A stretch of DNA of 43,093 nt. Origin: Proteiniphilum sp. (GTDB lineage: Bacteria > Bacteroidota > Bacteroidia > Bacteroidales > Dysgonomonadaceae). Shown here piece after piece: positions 8,720-17,140 of this stretch. The notes under the pieces are model-generated. The model searched no databases. It was given only the letters and a program-made list of their open reading frames with translations, and was not told the origin of the DNA. Position 1 is the stretch's first letter; each line of letters opens with the position of its first letter. Made by a program: the position numbers and the translations under genes. The DNA is taken from NCBI GenBank assembly GCA_018433945.1, contig JAHDQF010000018.1:1-43093 (forward strand). Direction: 5' to 3'.

Positions 8720-10933
8720 ATGAAAAAAAATATTCTCCTTTTCGCCACCCTCCTGCTGGCACTGGCCTGCACAAACAAGAGCGGCACCGCGAACAATAAC
8801 GAAGAGGGCGACCTCACGCAATATGTTAACCCCTTTATCGGCACCGCCTTCACGGGACACACCTTCCCCGGGGCCACCTACCCGCTGGGCATGATGCAAC
8901 CGGGACCGGAGACGGGCAACTTCTCCTGGGCCTACTGCTCCGGTTACTTCTACGACGATGAGCGGATCAACGGCTTCTCGCAGAACCGGCTCAACGGCAC
9001 AGGGTGCGTGGACCTGGGCGACCTGCTGATGCAGCCCTTCGCGGGGGAGAAACGCGACGACCTGAGCAGCCGCTTCGACAAGTCCACCGAAAAAGCCTCC
9101 CCCGGCTATTACGCCGTGGAACTGACTGAGAACGATGTGAAGGTGGAGATCACCGCCGCACCCCACGTGGCGTTCCACCGCTACACCTTTGCCAAAGATA
9201 AGCCGGCGAATGTGCTGGCCGATTTCCAGAGCGGGCTGGTATGGCAGAAAGAACGGCTCTACACCCATGTGCTCGACAATGAAGTCACCTTCGAGGGTGA
9301 CCGCATCCTCACCGGCCACACCCGCCGTACCGAATGGGTGGAGCGCACCTACTACTTTGTGATCGAATTCGACAAGCCGATCCTCACCTCCGAGAAGCTC
9401 CAACCGCGGGACCCACGTGAGAAGGCGCCGAGATATATTCTCACCTTCGACATGGGCAACGACCCCACCCTCCACATGAAGATCGCCATGTCCACCACCG
9501 GCATCGAAGGAGCAAAAGCCAACCTGGCTGCCGAAGTGAGTGGGTGGGACTTCAACCGGGTACATCAACAGGCCAAAAACGAATGGAACAAATACCTCTC
9601 CCGCGTGCAGGTCGAGGGCAACAACGATGAGAAGACCAACTTCTACACCTCGCTCTATCATCTCTATATCCAGCCCAACAACATCGCCGATGTGGACGGC
9701 CACTATGTGGGTCCCAACCGGGAGATAACGCAATCCCCCACCGGGAAGTACTACTCCACCCTCTCGCAGTGGGACACCTTCCGTGCCGCCTTCCCCATGT
9801 ACACCATCCTCTCTCCGGAGATCATCTCCGACCTGGTCAACTCGATGACCGACTACAGCGGTCAGCAGGGGCACCTCCCCATCTGGGCGCTGATGGGTCA
9901 GGAGACCTACACCATGATCGGGAACCACTCTGTCCCGATGATCGTCGATGCCTGTCTCAAAGGGTTCACCGGCTTCGATGCAGAGAAGGCCTACAACGAG
10001 ATCAAAAAGTCGCTCACCCAAAGCAAACACCCCAAATCCAACTGGGATATTTATGATCAATACGGCTATTATCCCTACGACCTGATCAGGACTGAGTCGG
10101 TATCCCGCACGCTGGAGTGCGGTTTCGACGATTACTGTGCCGCCCTGATGGCACAGAAGCTGGAAAAAACGGAAGATTACGAGTTCTTCATGAAACGCGC
10201 CGGTTATTACAAGAACCTGTTCGACAAGGAGACCAACAGCATGCGCCCCAAAGATTCCAAGGGAGAATGGCTTACGCCGTTCGACCCCTACGAGCTGGCG
10301 CATGCCGACTCCAGCATCGGCGGTCACTACACAGAGGGTAACGCACTCCAGTACACCTGGCACGTGCTGCAGGATATCCCCGGGCTGATCGAACTGATGG
10401 GCGGCAAGAAGCAGACCGGCGAGGTGCTCGACTACCTCTTTAACACCACACAGGAGACCACCGGCGAGCTCTCCGATGTGACCGGCCTCATCGGTCAGTA
10501 CGCCCACGGCAACGAGCCCAGTCACCACGTGGCTTACCTCTACGCTTACCTCGACCGGCCGGAAGAAACCCAGCGACTGGTACCTCAGATCACCACCGGG
10601 TTCTACAAAAACAAACCCGACGGGCTCATTGGCAACGACGACTGCGGTCAGATGTCTGCCTGGTACCTGTTCACCGCCATGGGATTCTATCCTGTCAACC
10701 CCGTCAGCGGCGAGCTGGTGTTCGGCGCACCGCAGTTGCCCAAGGTCACCATCGCGGTGAGCAAAGGAAAAACCTTCACCATGGAAGCGAGGAACCTCTC
10801 CGCAGAAAATATGTATGTCGATGCCATTACGTGGAACGGCCAGCCCTACGACCGAAACTTCATCACCTACGACCAGATCATGGGCGGCGGCAACCTCGTG
10901 TTTCATATGACCCATACTCCGAAACAACGATAA
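8720..10933 (+). CDS. GH92 family alpha-1,2-mannosidase-like lipoprotein
   Basis: A calcium-dependent exo-acting glycoside hydrolase family that trims alpha-mannose from N-glycans or mannans. The 737-residue product has a lipoprotein signal with lipobox LALAC (Cys about 17) and is thus probably tethered to the periplasmic or outer-membrane face. The N-terminal beta-sandwich begins YVNPFIGTAFTGHTFPGA. The (alpha/alpha)6 catalytic domain holds family blocks QWDTFRAAFP, EGNALQYTWHV, HGNEPSHHVAY and GNDDCGQMSAWY; the Glu and Asp residues in these are the usual acid and base candidates. No SusC/D pair is adjacent. A huge antisense ORF covering the gene is a composition artefact. Confidence 0.94.
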   Translation: MKKNILLFATLLLALACTNKSGTANNNEEGDLTQYVNPFIGTAFTGHTFPGATYPLGMMQPGPETGNFSWAYCSGYFYDDERINGFSQNRLNGTGCVDLGDLLMQPFAGEKRDDLSSRFDKSTEKASPGYYAVELTENDVKVEITAAPHVAFHRYTFAKDKPANVLADFQSGLVWQKERLYTHVLDNEVTFEGDRILTGHTRRTEWVERTYYFVIEFDKPILTSEKLQPRDPREKAPRYILTFDMGNDPTLHMKIAMSTTGIEGAKANLAAEVSGWDFNRVHQQAKNEWNKYLSRVQVEGNNDEKTNFYTSLYHLYIQPNNIADVDGHYVGPNREITQSPTGKYYSTLSQWDTFRAAFPMYTILSPEIISDLVNSMTDYSGQQGHLPIWALMGQETYTMIGNHSVPMIVDACLKGFTGFDAEKAYNEIKKSLTQSKHPKSNWDIYDQYGYYPYDLIRTESVSRTLECGFDDYCAALMAQKLEKTEDYEFFMKRAGYYKNLFDKETNSMRPKDSKGEWLTPFDPYELAHADSSIGGHYTEGNALQYTWHVLQDIPGLIELMGGKKQTGEVLDYLFNTTQETTGELSDVTGLIGQYAHGNEPSHHVAYLYAYLDRPEETQRLVPQITTGFYKNKPDGLIGNDDCGQMSAWYLFTAMGFYPVNPVSGELVFGAPQLPKVTIAVSKGKTFTMEARNLSAENMYVDAITWNGQPYDRNFITYDQIMGGGNLVFHMTHTPKQR

Positions 10934-11034
10934 AGGGTAAGCTGGTGACTAAAACGGAGACAGAGGAAAATGTAACCCAGGCTCACAAGAACCTGGATGC
11001 TTATGTCCATAAGGATGACCCTACATGGGAATGA
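10934..11034 (+). pseudogene. Possible C-terminal remnant of an unidentified gene
   Basis: In a different frame from the GH92 gene, the segment directly after its stop reads KLVTKTETEENVTQAHKNL and continues to DDPTWE followed by TGA at 11032-11034. The charged, protein-like composition and the clean stop suggest the tail of a real gene whose 5' part was lost, but I do not recognise the family. It could also be chance. The gap up to 11088 holds an imperfect dyad, TTGTT (11049-11053) / AACAA (11060-11064), just before the ZIP gene. Confidence 0.3.
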
Positions 11035-11088
11035 ATATACAGTATGAGTTGTTGCGAATAACAATAACAATTAAATAGAACTAAGGAA

Positions 11089-11898
11089 ATGGAAGGGTTG
11101 CTTCATTATAATCCTGTTTTACTTGCACTGGGGGCTACTATTTTTACTTGGTTTTTAACAGCATTGGGATCTTCAATGGTATTCTTTTTTAAGCGAATAA
11201 ACCAAAAGATCCTGAATTCAATGTTGGGATTTGCCGCAGGAGTGATGATTGCTGCAAGTTTCTGGTCTTTGTTGCAGCCGGCAATTGAAATGTCCGCACA
11301 AAACGGCACCCTCCCTTGGGTTCCTGCAGTAATCGGATTTTTATCAGGAGGAATCTTTCTGCTTTTGGTTGATAAAATTTTACCTCACCTGCACATGGGA
11401 TTATCAATAGATAACGCTGAAGGAATTAAAACTTCCTGGAAGAGAAGCATTTTGCTCGTACTCGCAATCACCCTCCACAATATTCCGGAAGGATTGGCTG
11501 TCGGGGTTGCTTTTGGAGCATTGGCCAATAATCCCGATACCGGGATGCTTGCAGGAGCAATCGTGCTTGCACTTGGAATTGGATTACAGAATTTCCCCGA
11601 AGGAGCAGCTGTTTCAATTCCACTTCGCAGGGAGGGGTTGTCCAGATTAAGAGCTTTTAATTATGGTCAACTATCCGGTATTGTAGAACCCATCGCAGGA
11701 GTAACAGGTGCTTATCTGGTATTGACCATTACGCCATTATTGCCCTACGCACTTTCATTTGCCGCAGGTGCAATGATTTTTGTCGTTGTAGAGGAGTTGA
11801 TCCCTGAATCACAAACCGGAGACGAGACTGATTTTTCTACAATCGGAGCAATGCTTGGTTTTGCAGTGATGATGTTTTTAGATGTTGCATTGGGGTAG
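11089..11898 (+). CDS. ZIP family divalent metal transporter (GufA/ZupT-like)
   Basis: An inner-membrane importer of Zn2+ and related divalent metals. The 269-residue product has about eight membrane spans and the two signature metal-site helices, HNIPEGLAVGVAFGA and NFPEGAAVSIPLRREG, plus a third Glu motif VVEELIPES. The short loop with LPHLHMG carries possible metal ligands. Base composition is clearly lower in GC than in the genes to the left, and it sits between a gene remnant (10934-11034) and a transposon-end-like repeat (11921-11960), consistent with acquisition. It is a candidate member of a metal-uptake set with the Fur-type regulator at 15.1 kb. Confidence 0.93.
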   Translation: MEGLLHYNPVLLALGATIFTWFLTALGSSMVFFFKRINQKILNSMLGFAAGVMIAASFWSLLQPAIEMSAQNGTLPWVPAVIGFLSGGIFLLLVDKILPHLHMGLSIDNAEGIKTSWKRSILLVLAITLHNIPEGLAVGVAFGALANNPDTGMLAGAIVLALGIGLQNFPEGAAVSIPLRREGLSRLRAFNYGQLSGIVEPIAGVTGAYLVLTITPLLPYALSFAAGAMIFVVVEELIPESQTGDETDFSTIGAMLGFAVMMFLDVALG

Positions 11899-11920
11899 TG
11901 CCAAGGGTAAAACGAAGAAT

Positions 11921-11960
11921 GCAGTAGTTCCGGTAAATTAAAGGGCAGTGTTTTCGGCAA
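11921..11960 (+). repeat. Transposon-end-like repeat, family 2 (two 16-base units, 24-base period)
   Basis: Unit 1 GCAGTAGTTCCGGTAA (11921-11936) and unit 2 GCAGTGTTTTCGGCAA (11945-11960) are direct repeats spaced 24 bases apart. A better-kept copy lies inverted at 27668-27707 with the same period and the same spacer type. Multiple short direct repeats of this kind are typical of IS21-type element ends, but no transposase gene remains. Confidence 0.6.
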
Positions 11961-11989
11961 AAAAACAGGCATAACCCAGCGATTTTTTA

Positions 11990-12019
11990 TTGACTCAATA
12001 AAATAACTGCCTATATTTG
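11990..12019 (+). promoter_or_regulatory. Bacteroidetes-type promoter for the 12046 gene
   Basis: TTG at 11990-11992, then 19 bases, then TATATTTG at 12012-12019 (full TAnnTTTG match), 26 bases before the start codon. Spacing is ideal for the primary Bacteroidetes sigma factor. Confidence 0.65.
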
Positions 12020-12045
12020 CCGGTAATTCTTAAAATAATCAAACA

Positions 12046-12591
12046 ATGAAACGATCCATTTTTATCCTTCTGTTCTTTATGGCCACATTGGGCACCATGC
12101 AGGCTCAAAAAAACAATTATATCCACGTTTCCGGTGATGCGGGCATCGTGGCAAATTCTGAACGCGACAAAAAGTTCGGTTTGGGTGGAACGCTGAGCTG
12201 GCTCACGCAGGATATCTTTATCGCAAAGAACCCCGGGAATTACATATCCCTGGGGGTAAAAGGTTTCAATAATCCTTACGGCGAAGGCAAGCTCATCGCC
12301 AGCATCATGAATGACAAAGATGATGCGTTTAATTACCTCATGGCGCTGGCAGGGTATCGCATTACGGGGCAGGGTATTTCAGACGGGTTCTTTGTGGAGC
12401 CGCGTATAGGCGCAGTGTTCGGGGCGAGCGGATATACGGGATTCGCATTTGCACCGTTGGCCGGTTATGCTTACCGGAATTTCGACTTCTCCGTCTATTG
12501 CGATATGGGTTTCGGTGGGGAAAACAGTGCGATGCTGAAGAAGAACTTTTTCACACCAGGCATCAGCATCGGCTACAATTTTGGCTTTTGA
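12046..12591 (+). CDS. Small outer-membrane beta-barrel-like protein
   Basis: A 181-residue exported protein. The signal peptide is MKRSIFILLFFMATLGTMQA, cleaved at about residue 20. The mature part is glycine- and aromatic-rich with alternating strands (YIHVSGDAGIVA, GYRITGQGISDGFFVEPRIG, AYRNFDFSVYCDMGFGG) and ends GISIGYNFGF, with the terminal Phe typical of outer-membrane barrels. The length suits an eight-stranded barrel. I recognise no specific family. It has its own promoter and stands alone between the ZIP and gmd genes. Confidence 0.7.
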   Translation: MKRSIFILLFFMATLGTMQAQKNNYIHVSGDAGIVANSERDKKFGLGGTLSWLTQDIFIAKNPGNYISLGVKGFNNPYGEGKLIASIMNDKDDAFNYLMALAGYRITGQGISDGFFVEPRIGAVFGASGYTGFAFAPLAGYAYRNFDFSVYCDMGFGGENSAMLKKNFFTPGISIGYNFGF

Positions 12592-12702
12592 TCACAAAGG
12601 GGTATTTATGTGTTGTAGACCATGTTTCGCCATTCAAAGCATTGTTGGGTGGAGGTGGAATTGATGAAAAATAAGAAGTATCGTAATTATTGAATAAGAA
12701 AC

Positions 12703-13761
12703 ATGAATAAAAAAGCATTGATCACCGGAATCACCGGACAGGACGGTTCCTATCTTGCAGAGTTCCTGCTGGAAAAGGGCTATGAGGTGCACGGACTGAT
12801 GCGCCGCTCCAGTTCTTTTAACACCGGGCGCATTGAACATCTTTATCTGGATGAGTGGGTGCGCGATATGCACCAAAAGCGGCTGGTTAACCTGCACTAC
12901 GCAGATATGACGGACTCCAGCTCGCTGATACGGGTCATCCAGACCATTCAGCCGGATGAGATCTATAACCTGGCGGCACAGAGCCACGTGAAGGTGAGCT
13001 TCGACGTACCGGAATATACGGCTGAGACGGATGCGGTGGGTACACTGCGACTGCTGGAGGCGGTGCGGATACTGGGTTTGGAGAAGCAAACGCGTATTTA
13101 CCAGGCATCGACCTCGGAGCTGTTCGGTCTGGTGCAGGAGGTGCCGCAAAAGGAGACTACCCCTTTCTACCCGCGCAGCCCCTACGGCGTGGCGAAGCTC
13201 TACGGCTTCTGGATCACGAAGAACTACCGCGAGTCGTACCACATGTTCGCCGTGAACGGGATTCTCTTTAATCACGAGAGTGAACGACGGGGCGAGACGT
13301 TCGTCACCCGCAAGATCACCATTGCCGCAGCGCGGATTGCCCAAGGGATGCAGGACAAGCTTTACCTGGGGAACCTGGATGCAAAACGCGACTGGGGCTA
13401 TGCTCCCGACTATGTGGAATGCATGTGGCTGATGCTGCAGCACCCGGTACCGGAGGATTTTGTGATCGCCACGGGTGAGATGCATTCTGTGCGGGAGTTT
13501 TGTACGCTGGCCTTCGCAGAGGCGGGCATCAATTTGCGCTGGGAAGGTGAAGGGGTGAACGAGAAGGGAATCGATGCGGCAACCGGAAAGGTGCTGGTGG
13601 AGGTAGATCCCAAATATTTCCGTCCTGCCGAGGTGGAACAGCTGCTGGGTGATCCCACAAAAGCACGCACCCTGCTGGGGTGGAACCCTACGAAAACATC
13701 TTTCGCGGAGCTGGTAAGGCGAATGGTGCGGCATGATTTGGAGAAGGTTGCAAAAATGTAA
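12703..13761 (+). CDS. gmd: GDP-mannose 4,6-dehydratase
   Basis: Converts GDP-D-mannose to GDP-4-dehydro-6-deoxy-D-mannose, the first step of de novo GDP-L-fucose synthesis in the cytoplasm. In the 352-residue extended SDR the NADP-binding motif is [11 protein letters not shown] (8-18), and the catalytic Thr137/Glu139 in STSELFG and Tyr161/Lys165 in YGVAK are all present. The substrate-binding block [17 protein letters not shown] is intact. fcl follows 157 bases downstream on the same strand, so the pair forms a complete pathway. A truncated second gmd lies at 33.1 kb with high similarity over 227 residues. Confidence 0.97.
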   Translation: MNKKALITGITGQDGSYLAEFLLEKGYEVHGLMRRSSSFNTGRIEHLYLDEWVRDMHQKRLVNLHYADMTDSSSLIRVIQTIQPDEIYNLAAQSHVKVSFDVPEYTAETDAVGTLRLLEAVRILGLEKQTRIYQASTSELFGLVQEVPQKETTPFYPRSPYGVAKLYGFWITKNYRESYHMFAVNGILFNHESERRGETFVTRKITIAAARIAQGMQDKLYLGNLDAKRDWGYAPDYVECMWLMLQHPVPEDFVIATGEMHSVREFCTLAFAEAGINLRWEGEGVNEKGIDAATGKVLVEVDPKYFRPAEVEQLLGDPTKARTLLGWNPTKTSFAELVRRMVRHDLEKVAKM

Positions 13762-13790
13762 TATTTTACTTCGACTGCACTTTTCCTTTG

Positions 13791-13875
13791 ACCCGTTACC
13801 AGTTCACAAGCTATTTGATAAGAACTCGCTTTGCTTAAACAACTTATCAAATTACGCTTGTTCCACTGAACGGGT
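13791..13875. repeat. Long imperfect palindrome between gmd and fcl
   Basis: Three nested arm pairs: ACCCGTTaccAGT (13791-13803) / ACTgAACGGGT (13865-13875), CAAGC (13807-13811) / GCTTG (13856-13860), and ATTTGATAAG (13813-13822) / CTTATCAAAT (13843-13852), with a 20-base loop. It would fold into a long transcript hairpin and may attenuate or separate gmd and fcl expression, or be a mobile palindromic element. Confidence 0.6.
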
Positions 13876-13918
13876 ACCCCAAATAACAAACTGATGTCTC
13901 AGTAAAATAATACACTTA

Positions 13919-15025
13919 ATGGATAAAAGTTCTAAAATTTACGTGGCCGGACACCGGGGACTGGTGGGGTCGGCAATTTGGAATAACCTGACGGCAAAAG
14001 GTTACACCAACCTGGTCGGCCGCACACACAAGGAGCTGGACCTGATGGATCATGCTGCCGTGGCTCGTTTCTTCGCGGAGGAGCAGGCGGAATATGTGTT
14101 CCTGGCGGCGGCCAGCGTGGGGGGCATTGTGGCGAACAACACCTACAGGGCCGACTTTATCTATCGTAACCTGCAGATACAGAACAACGTGATCGGCGAG
14201 AGCTGGCGCAGCGGCGTGAAAAAGTTGCTCTTCCTGGGCAGCACCTGCATCTACCCAAAGGAGGCGCCGCAGCCGATGCGGGAGGATTCGCTGCTGACCG
14301 GCCCCCTGGAATATACGAATGAGCCGTATGCCATTGCCAAGATCGCAGGACTGAAAATGTGCGAGAGCTTTAACCTGCAGTATGGCACCAACTTTATCGC
14401 GGTGATGCCGACAAACTTGTATGGCCCTAATGATAACTTCGACCTGGAACGGAGCCACGTGCTGCCGGCGATGATACGAAAGATGCACCTCGCCAAATGC
14501 CTGGCGGAGCAGGATTGGCCTTCCATCAAGTCGGATCTGAACAAGCGGCCCGTGGAAAATATCACCGGTGCCGACGCCCTTGATACGATCGTGGATATCC
14601 TCCGCAAATATGGCATCACGGAAAATCAGTTGTCGCTCTGGGGTACCGGTACGCCTTTGCGCGAGTTCCTCTGGAGCGAAGAGATGGCGGATGCATGCGT
14701 CTATATCATGGAGCGGGTGGATTTTGCCGATCTGAAAGGCCCCGGCACGGAAGTGCGAAACTGCCACATCAACATCGGCACGGGCGAGGAGATTAGCATC
14801 CGTGATCTGGCATATCTGATCCGGGAAACCGTTGGCTACAAAGGCACCATCTCTTTCGATGCTTCAAAACCGGACGGCACGATGCGCAAACTGACGGATG
14901 TGACCAAACTGCACAGCCTGGGCTGGCGCCATGCCATCGACATAAAAAAAGGCGTAGAAATGATGTACGCCTGGTATCTTCAATATAGCCAAGAAGATGA
15001 TCTCCCCTTTTTCCTAAAAAAGTAA
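13919..15025 (+). CDS. fcl: GDP-L-fucose synthase
   Basis: A bifunctional 3,5-epimerase/4-reductase (also called WcaG or GMER) that turns the Gmd product into GDP-L-fucose with NADPH. In the 368-residue SDR the nucleotide motif is GHRGLVGSAI (11-20), and catalytic Ser108 (GSTCIYP), Tyr137 and Lys141 (YAIAK) are in place. It is longer than the E. coli enzyme (321) because of an insert around residues 195-235 (for example NKRPVENITGADALD), which other Bacteroides enzymes also have. The likely use of the product is the surface glycan cluster at 28-43 kb. Confidence 0.96.
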   Translation: MDKSSKIYVAGHRGLVGSAIWNNLTAKGYTNLVGRTHKELDLMDHAAVARFFAEEQAEYVFLAAASVGGIVANNTYRADFIYRNLQIQNNVIGESWRSGVKKLLFLGSTCIYPKEAPQPMREDSLLTGPLEYTNEPYAIAKIAGLKMCESFNLQYGTNFIAVMPTNLYGPNDNFDLERSHVLPAMIRKMHLAKCLAEQDWPSIKSDLNKRPVENITGADALDTIVDILRKYGITENQLSLWGTGTPLREFLWSEEMADACVYIMERVDFADLKGPGTEVRNCHINIGTGEEISIRDLAYLIRETVGYKGTISFDASKPDGTMRKLTDVTKLHSLGWRHAIDIKKGVEMMYAWYLQYSQEDDLPFFLKK

Positions 15026-15042
15026 AAATAAATCCCATAGTT

Positions 15043-15073
15043 TTTGTGGGTAAATGAAAACAATCTATATTTG
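15043..15073 (+). promoter_or_regulatory. Promoter of the Fur-family regulator
   Basis: TTTG (15043-15046), 19-base spacer, TATATTTG (15066-15073): a full match to the Bacteroidetes -33/-7 pattern, 32 bases before the ATG at 15106. Confidence 0.75.
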
Positions 15074-15086
15074 CAACATTGTTGCA
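15072..15086. promoter_or_regulatory. Probable Fur/Zur-type operator overlapping the promoter
   Basis: TGCAAC-ATT-GTTGCA is a perfect 6-3-6 palindrome. It begins inside the -7 box and covers the expected transcription start, so a bound repressor would block initiation. The first gene downstream encodes a Fur-family protein, which suggests autorepression. Which metal is sensed is not shown; Zn is an inference from the Zn-type residues and the nearby ZIP gene. Confidence 0.7.
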
Positions 15087-15105
15087 TTTGAAAGATTGTT
15101 TCACA

Positions 15106-15525
15106 ATGACTGTAGATGAAATATTACACCAATACGATTTAAAGCATACCGGCTGCCGGAAGTTTATCCTGTCAGAATTGTTACAGAGCGAATCGGCGCT
15201 GTCGGAGGAGGAGATCAAGAAGCCGTTCCCCGACCTGTTCGATAGGGTGACTTTCTACCGGACGCTGAAGACACTGGAGGAGCGTGGCATCATTCACCGG
15301 ATCGTGCTGAACGACAACTCGGTGAAGTATGCGCTCAACGGGCATCATCCCGATCAAAACCGGCTGCATGCGCATTTCCATTGCGGGAAGTGCGACGAGG
15401 TGCTGTGCCTGCAGGGGAAAACGCGGTTCGACGCCGAGCTGCCGGTAGATTTTGTGTCGCAAGAGGTGTTCGTGGTGATCGAGGGCCTTTGCGCCGATTG
15501 CCTTCATCAGTCCCAACCCGATTAA
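15106..15525 (+). CDS. Fur family transcriptional regulator (Fur/Zur type)
   Basis: A metal-responsive dimeric repressor. The ATG at 15106 gives 139 residues beginning MTVDEILHQYDLKHTGCR; the TTG at 15079 would lie inside the operator and is rejected. The winged helix spans about 5-75, with recognition helix RVTFYRTLKTLEERG. The hinge has HAHFHCGKC (88-96), giving the regulatory-site histidines and the first CxxC (93/96), and the second CxxC is C129/C132. Together these form the structural zinc site. It lies ten bases upstream of the TonB receptor remnant, so one operon for metal uptake is likely. The sequence does not decide between Fe and Zn. Confidence 0.92.
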   Translation: MTVDEILHQYDLKHTGCRKFILSELLQSESALSEEEIKKPFPDLFDRVTFYRTLKTLEERGIIHRIVLNDNSVKYALNGHHPDQNRLHAHFHCGKCDEVLCLQGKTRFDAELPVDFVSQEVFVVIEGLCADCLHQSQPD

Positions 15526-15535
15526 TCATTTCCCG

Positions 15536-17112
15536 ATGAAGATTTTGTTCATCCTGTTGTTGCTGACAGCAGGAGCAACCGCTTCAGTGCACCCTGCTGA
15601 TTCTGCACAGGCTGCTGATACCCTTCATTACCTCTTGCCCGAAGTGACCGTGCAGGCGCAACGGGATAGGCCGTTCAACAGGATCAGCTCCCTCCCCGTG
15701 GTGGAGATCAGCAGGAGCTACCTGCTCAAAAACAATGCGACCAATTTTGTGCAGACGCTGGCTTCACTTCCCGGAATCGCGTCAATGGATATCGGGGCCG
15801 GCTTCTCGAAACCGGTGATACGGGGACTGGGATTCAACCGTGTGGCAGTGGTGGACAGAGGCATCGTGCAGCAGAATCAGCAATGGCGAGCCGCAAGAGC
15901 GGGAAACTTTTTTACCGTGTCCGGGCTACGGTGCAAAGTTATGCGGACTATCGTATTCCCACGGACACCATTGAATATCTGACATGGAGAATGCCGGTAC
16001 ACGGGCGCCGGATGAAGAATACGGCTGGCAGGGAGGTGGATCTGTCCCTTTCGGTCAATTATACCCATGAGAAGTTTGACGGCTGGCTGCATGTGTCCGA
16101 TATTTCCGGGAAAAATGGATATTTCCCTGGTGCGCATGGCATGCCTTTACTCTCGAGGCTCAAGCCAGACGGGTCGATACGAAATGTGGAGATGCCCTAT
16201 GCTGCTTCCAATCATTTTAAGCTGATATCGAACAGTGCATGGCAGCTTTCTGCCGCATCGCAACTCAATCTGGATCTGGGATTTCAACAGAACCACCGGG
16301 AGGAGTTGTCGCCATTTCACACGCACTACAGCAATCAGCAACCGCCTGTGGCAGACCCCGACCTGGAATTACGGTTCCGGCTGCAGACCTTTTCAGCGAA
16401 TGTACGGCTGCTGAGGGATGAGGATCAACGGTGGTCGAAGACATACGGACTCTCCGCGGAGGCACAACACAACAGCGTTGGAGGCTACTCCTTTCTGCTA
16501 CCCGGTTTTGAACGGTTTTCGGCGGGCGCCTACTGGTTGAACCGGTTGAAGGTGACAGAGAACTTCCTGCTCACGGGTGGAATACGGTATGATGCGGGAA
16601 GCATGAGGGTGAATGGGTATGATGATCCCGTACTTGCGGACCATCTTGTGATGCAGGGCTATTCTCAGGAGGAGGCCGCTTTCTACGCGCAGCGATCGGT
16701 CGACCTGCACAGCTCCTTCAGCGATTTTTCCGGTTCGCTCGGCTTTGCGTTTAGTCCCGGGGAGCATCATTCACTCAAGATGAATGTGGGGAAAAGTTTC
16801 CGCTATCCCGGTGCCAATGAGCTGGCATCAAACGGACTGCATCACGGTGCTTTCCGCCACGAACAGGGAAACAGTGGGCTGACGCCGGAGAAAGGGTATC
16901 AGCTGGATCTGGATTATCGATATACCGGACGGAAATTCCGGCTTACGCTGAATCCGTTCATAGGCTGGTTTTCCAATTATATTTACCTGGAGCCGTCGGG
17001 AAGCTGGTCCATTTTGCCCCATGCAGGACAGATATACCGATACAGGCAGGCGGAGGCCTTTATTGCTCGCGAGATCGTGATCGCGTACAACGCGGGAGAG
17101 CATGTGCATTGA
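15536..17112 (+). pseudogene. TonB-dependent outer-membrane receptor, broken by an internal deletion and 3' truncation
   Basis: The first frame (15536 to about 15887) gives a signal peptide (1-17) and the start of a plug domain: LPEVTVQAQRDRPF, then SKPVIRGLGFNRVAVVDRG up to NQQW at residue 117. The receptor frame then jumps: from 15883 a second frame carries the barrel (SRKSGKLFYRVRATVQSY onward, with PDGSIRNVEM and LKMNVGKSFRYPGANELA). In intact receptors the rest of the plug lies between these parts, so several dozen codons are missing at 15883-15890. The barrel also stops early at GEHVH (17112), without the last strands and terminal aromatic residue. It is not functional as it stands. The upstream Fur gene suggests the original cargo was a metal chelate. 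Confidence 0.85.
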
Positions 17113-17140
17113 TTGGGCATCATTATCAGATAGCTGAGAG

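Noticed and set aside
8657-10927. Very long antisense frame opposite the GH92 gene
   Set aside because: It mirrors a GC-rich gene with strong third-position bias; its translation is low-complexity in Gly, Val, His and Glu with no domain, while the plus strand has a clear lipoprotein enzyme.
11049-11064. TTGTTGCGAATAACAA upstream of the ZIP gene as a Fur/Zur operator
   Set aside because: Only the outer five bases pair and it does not match the perfect palindrome at 15072-15086 well enough.
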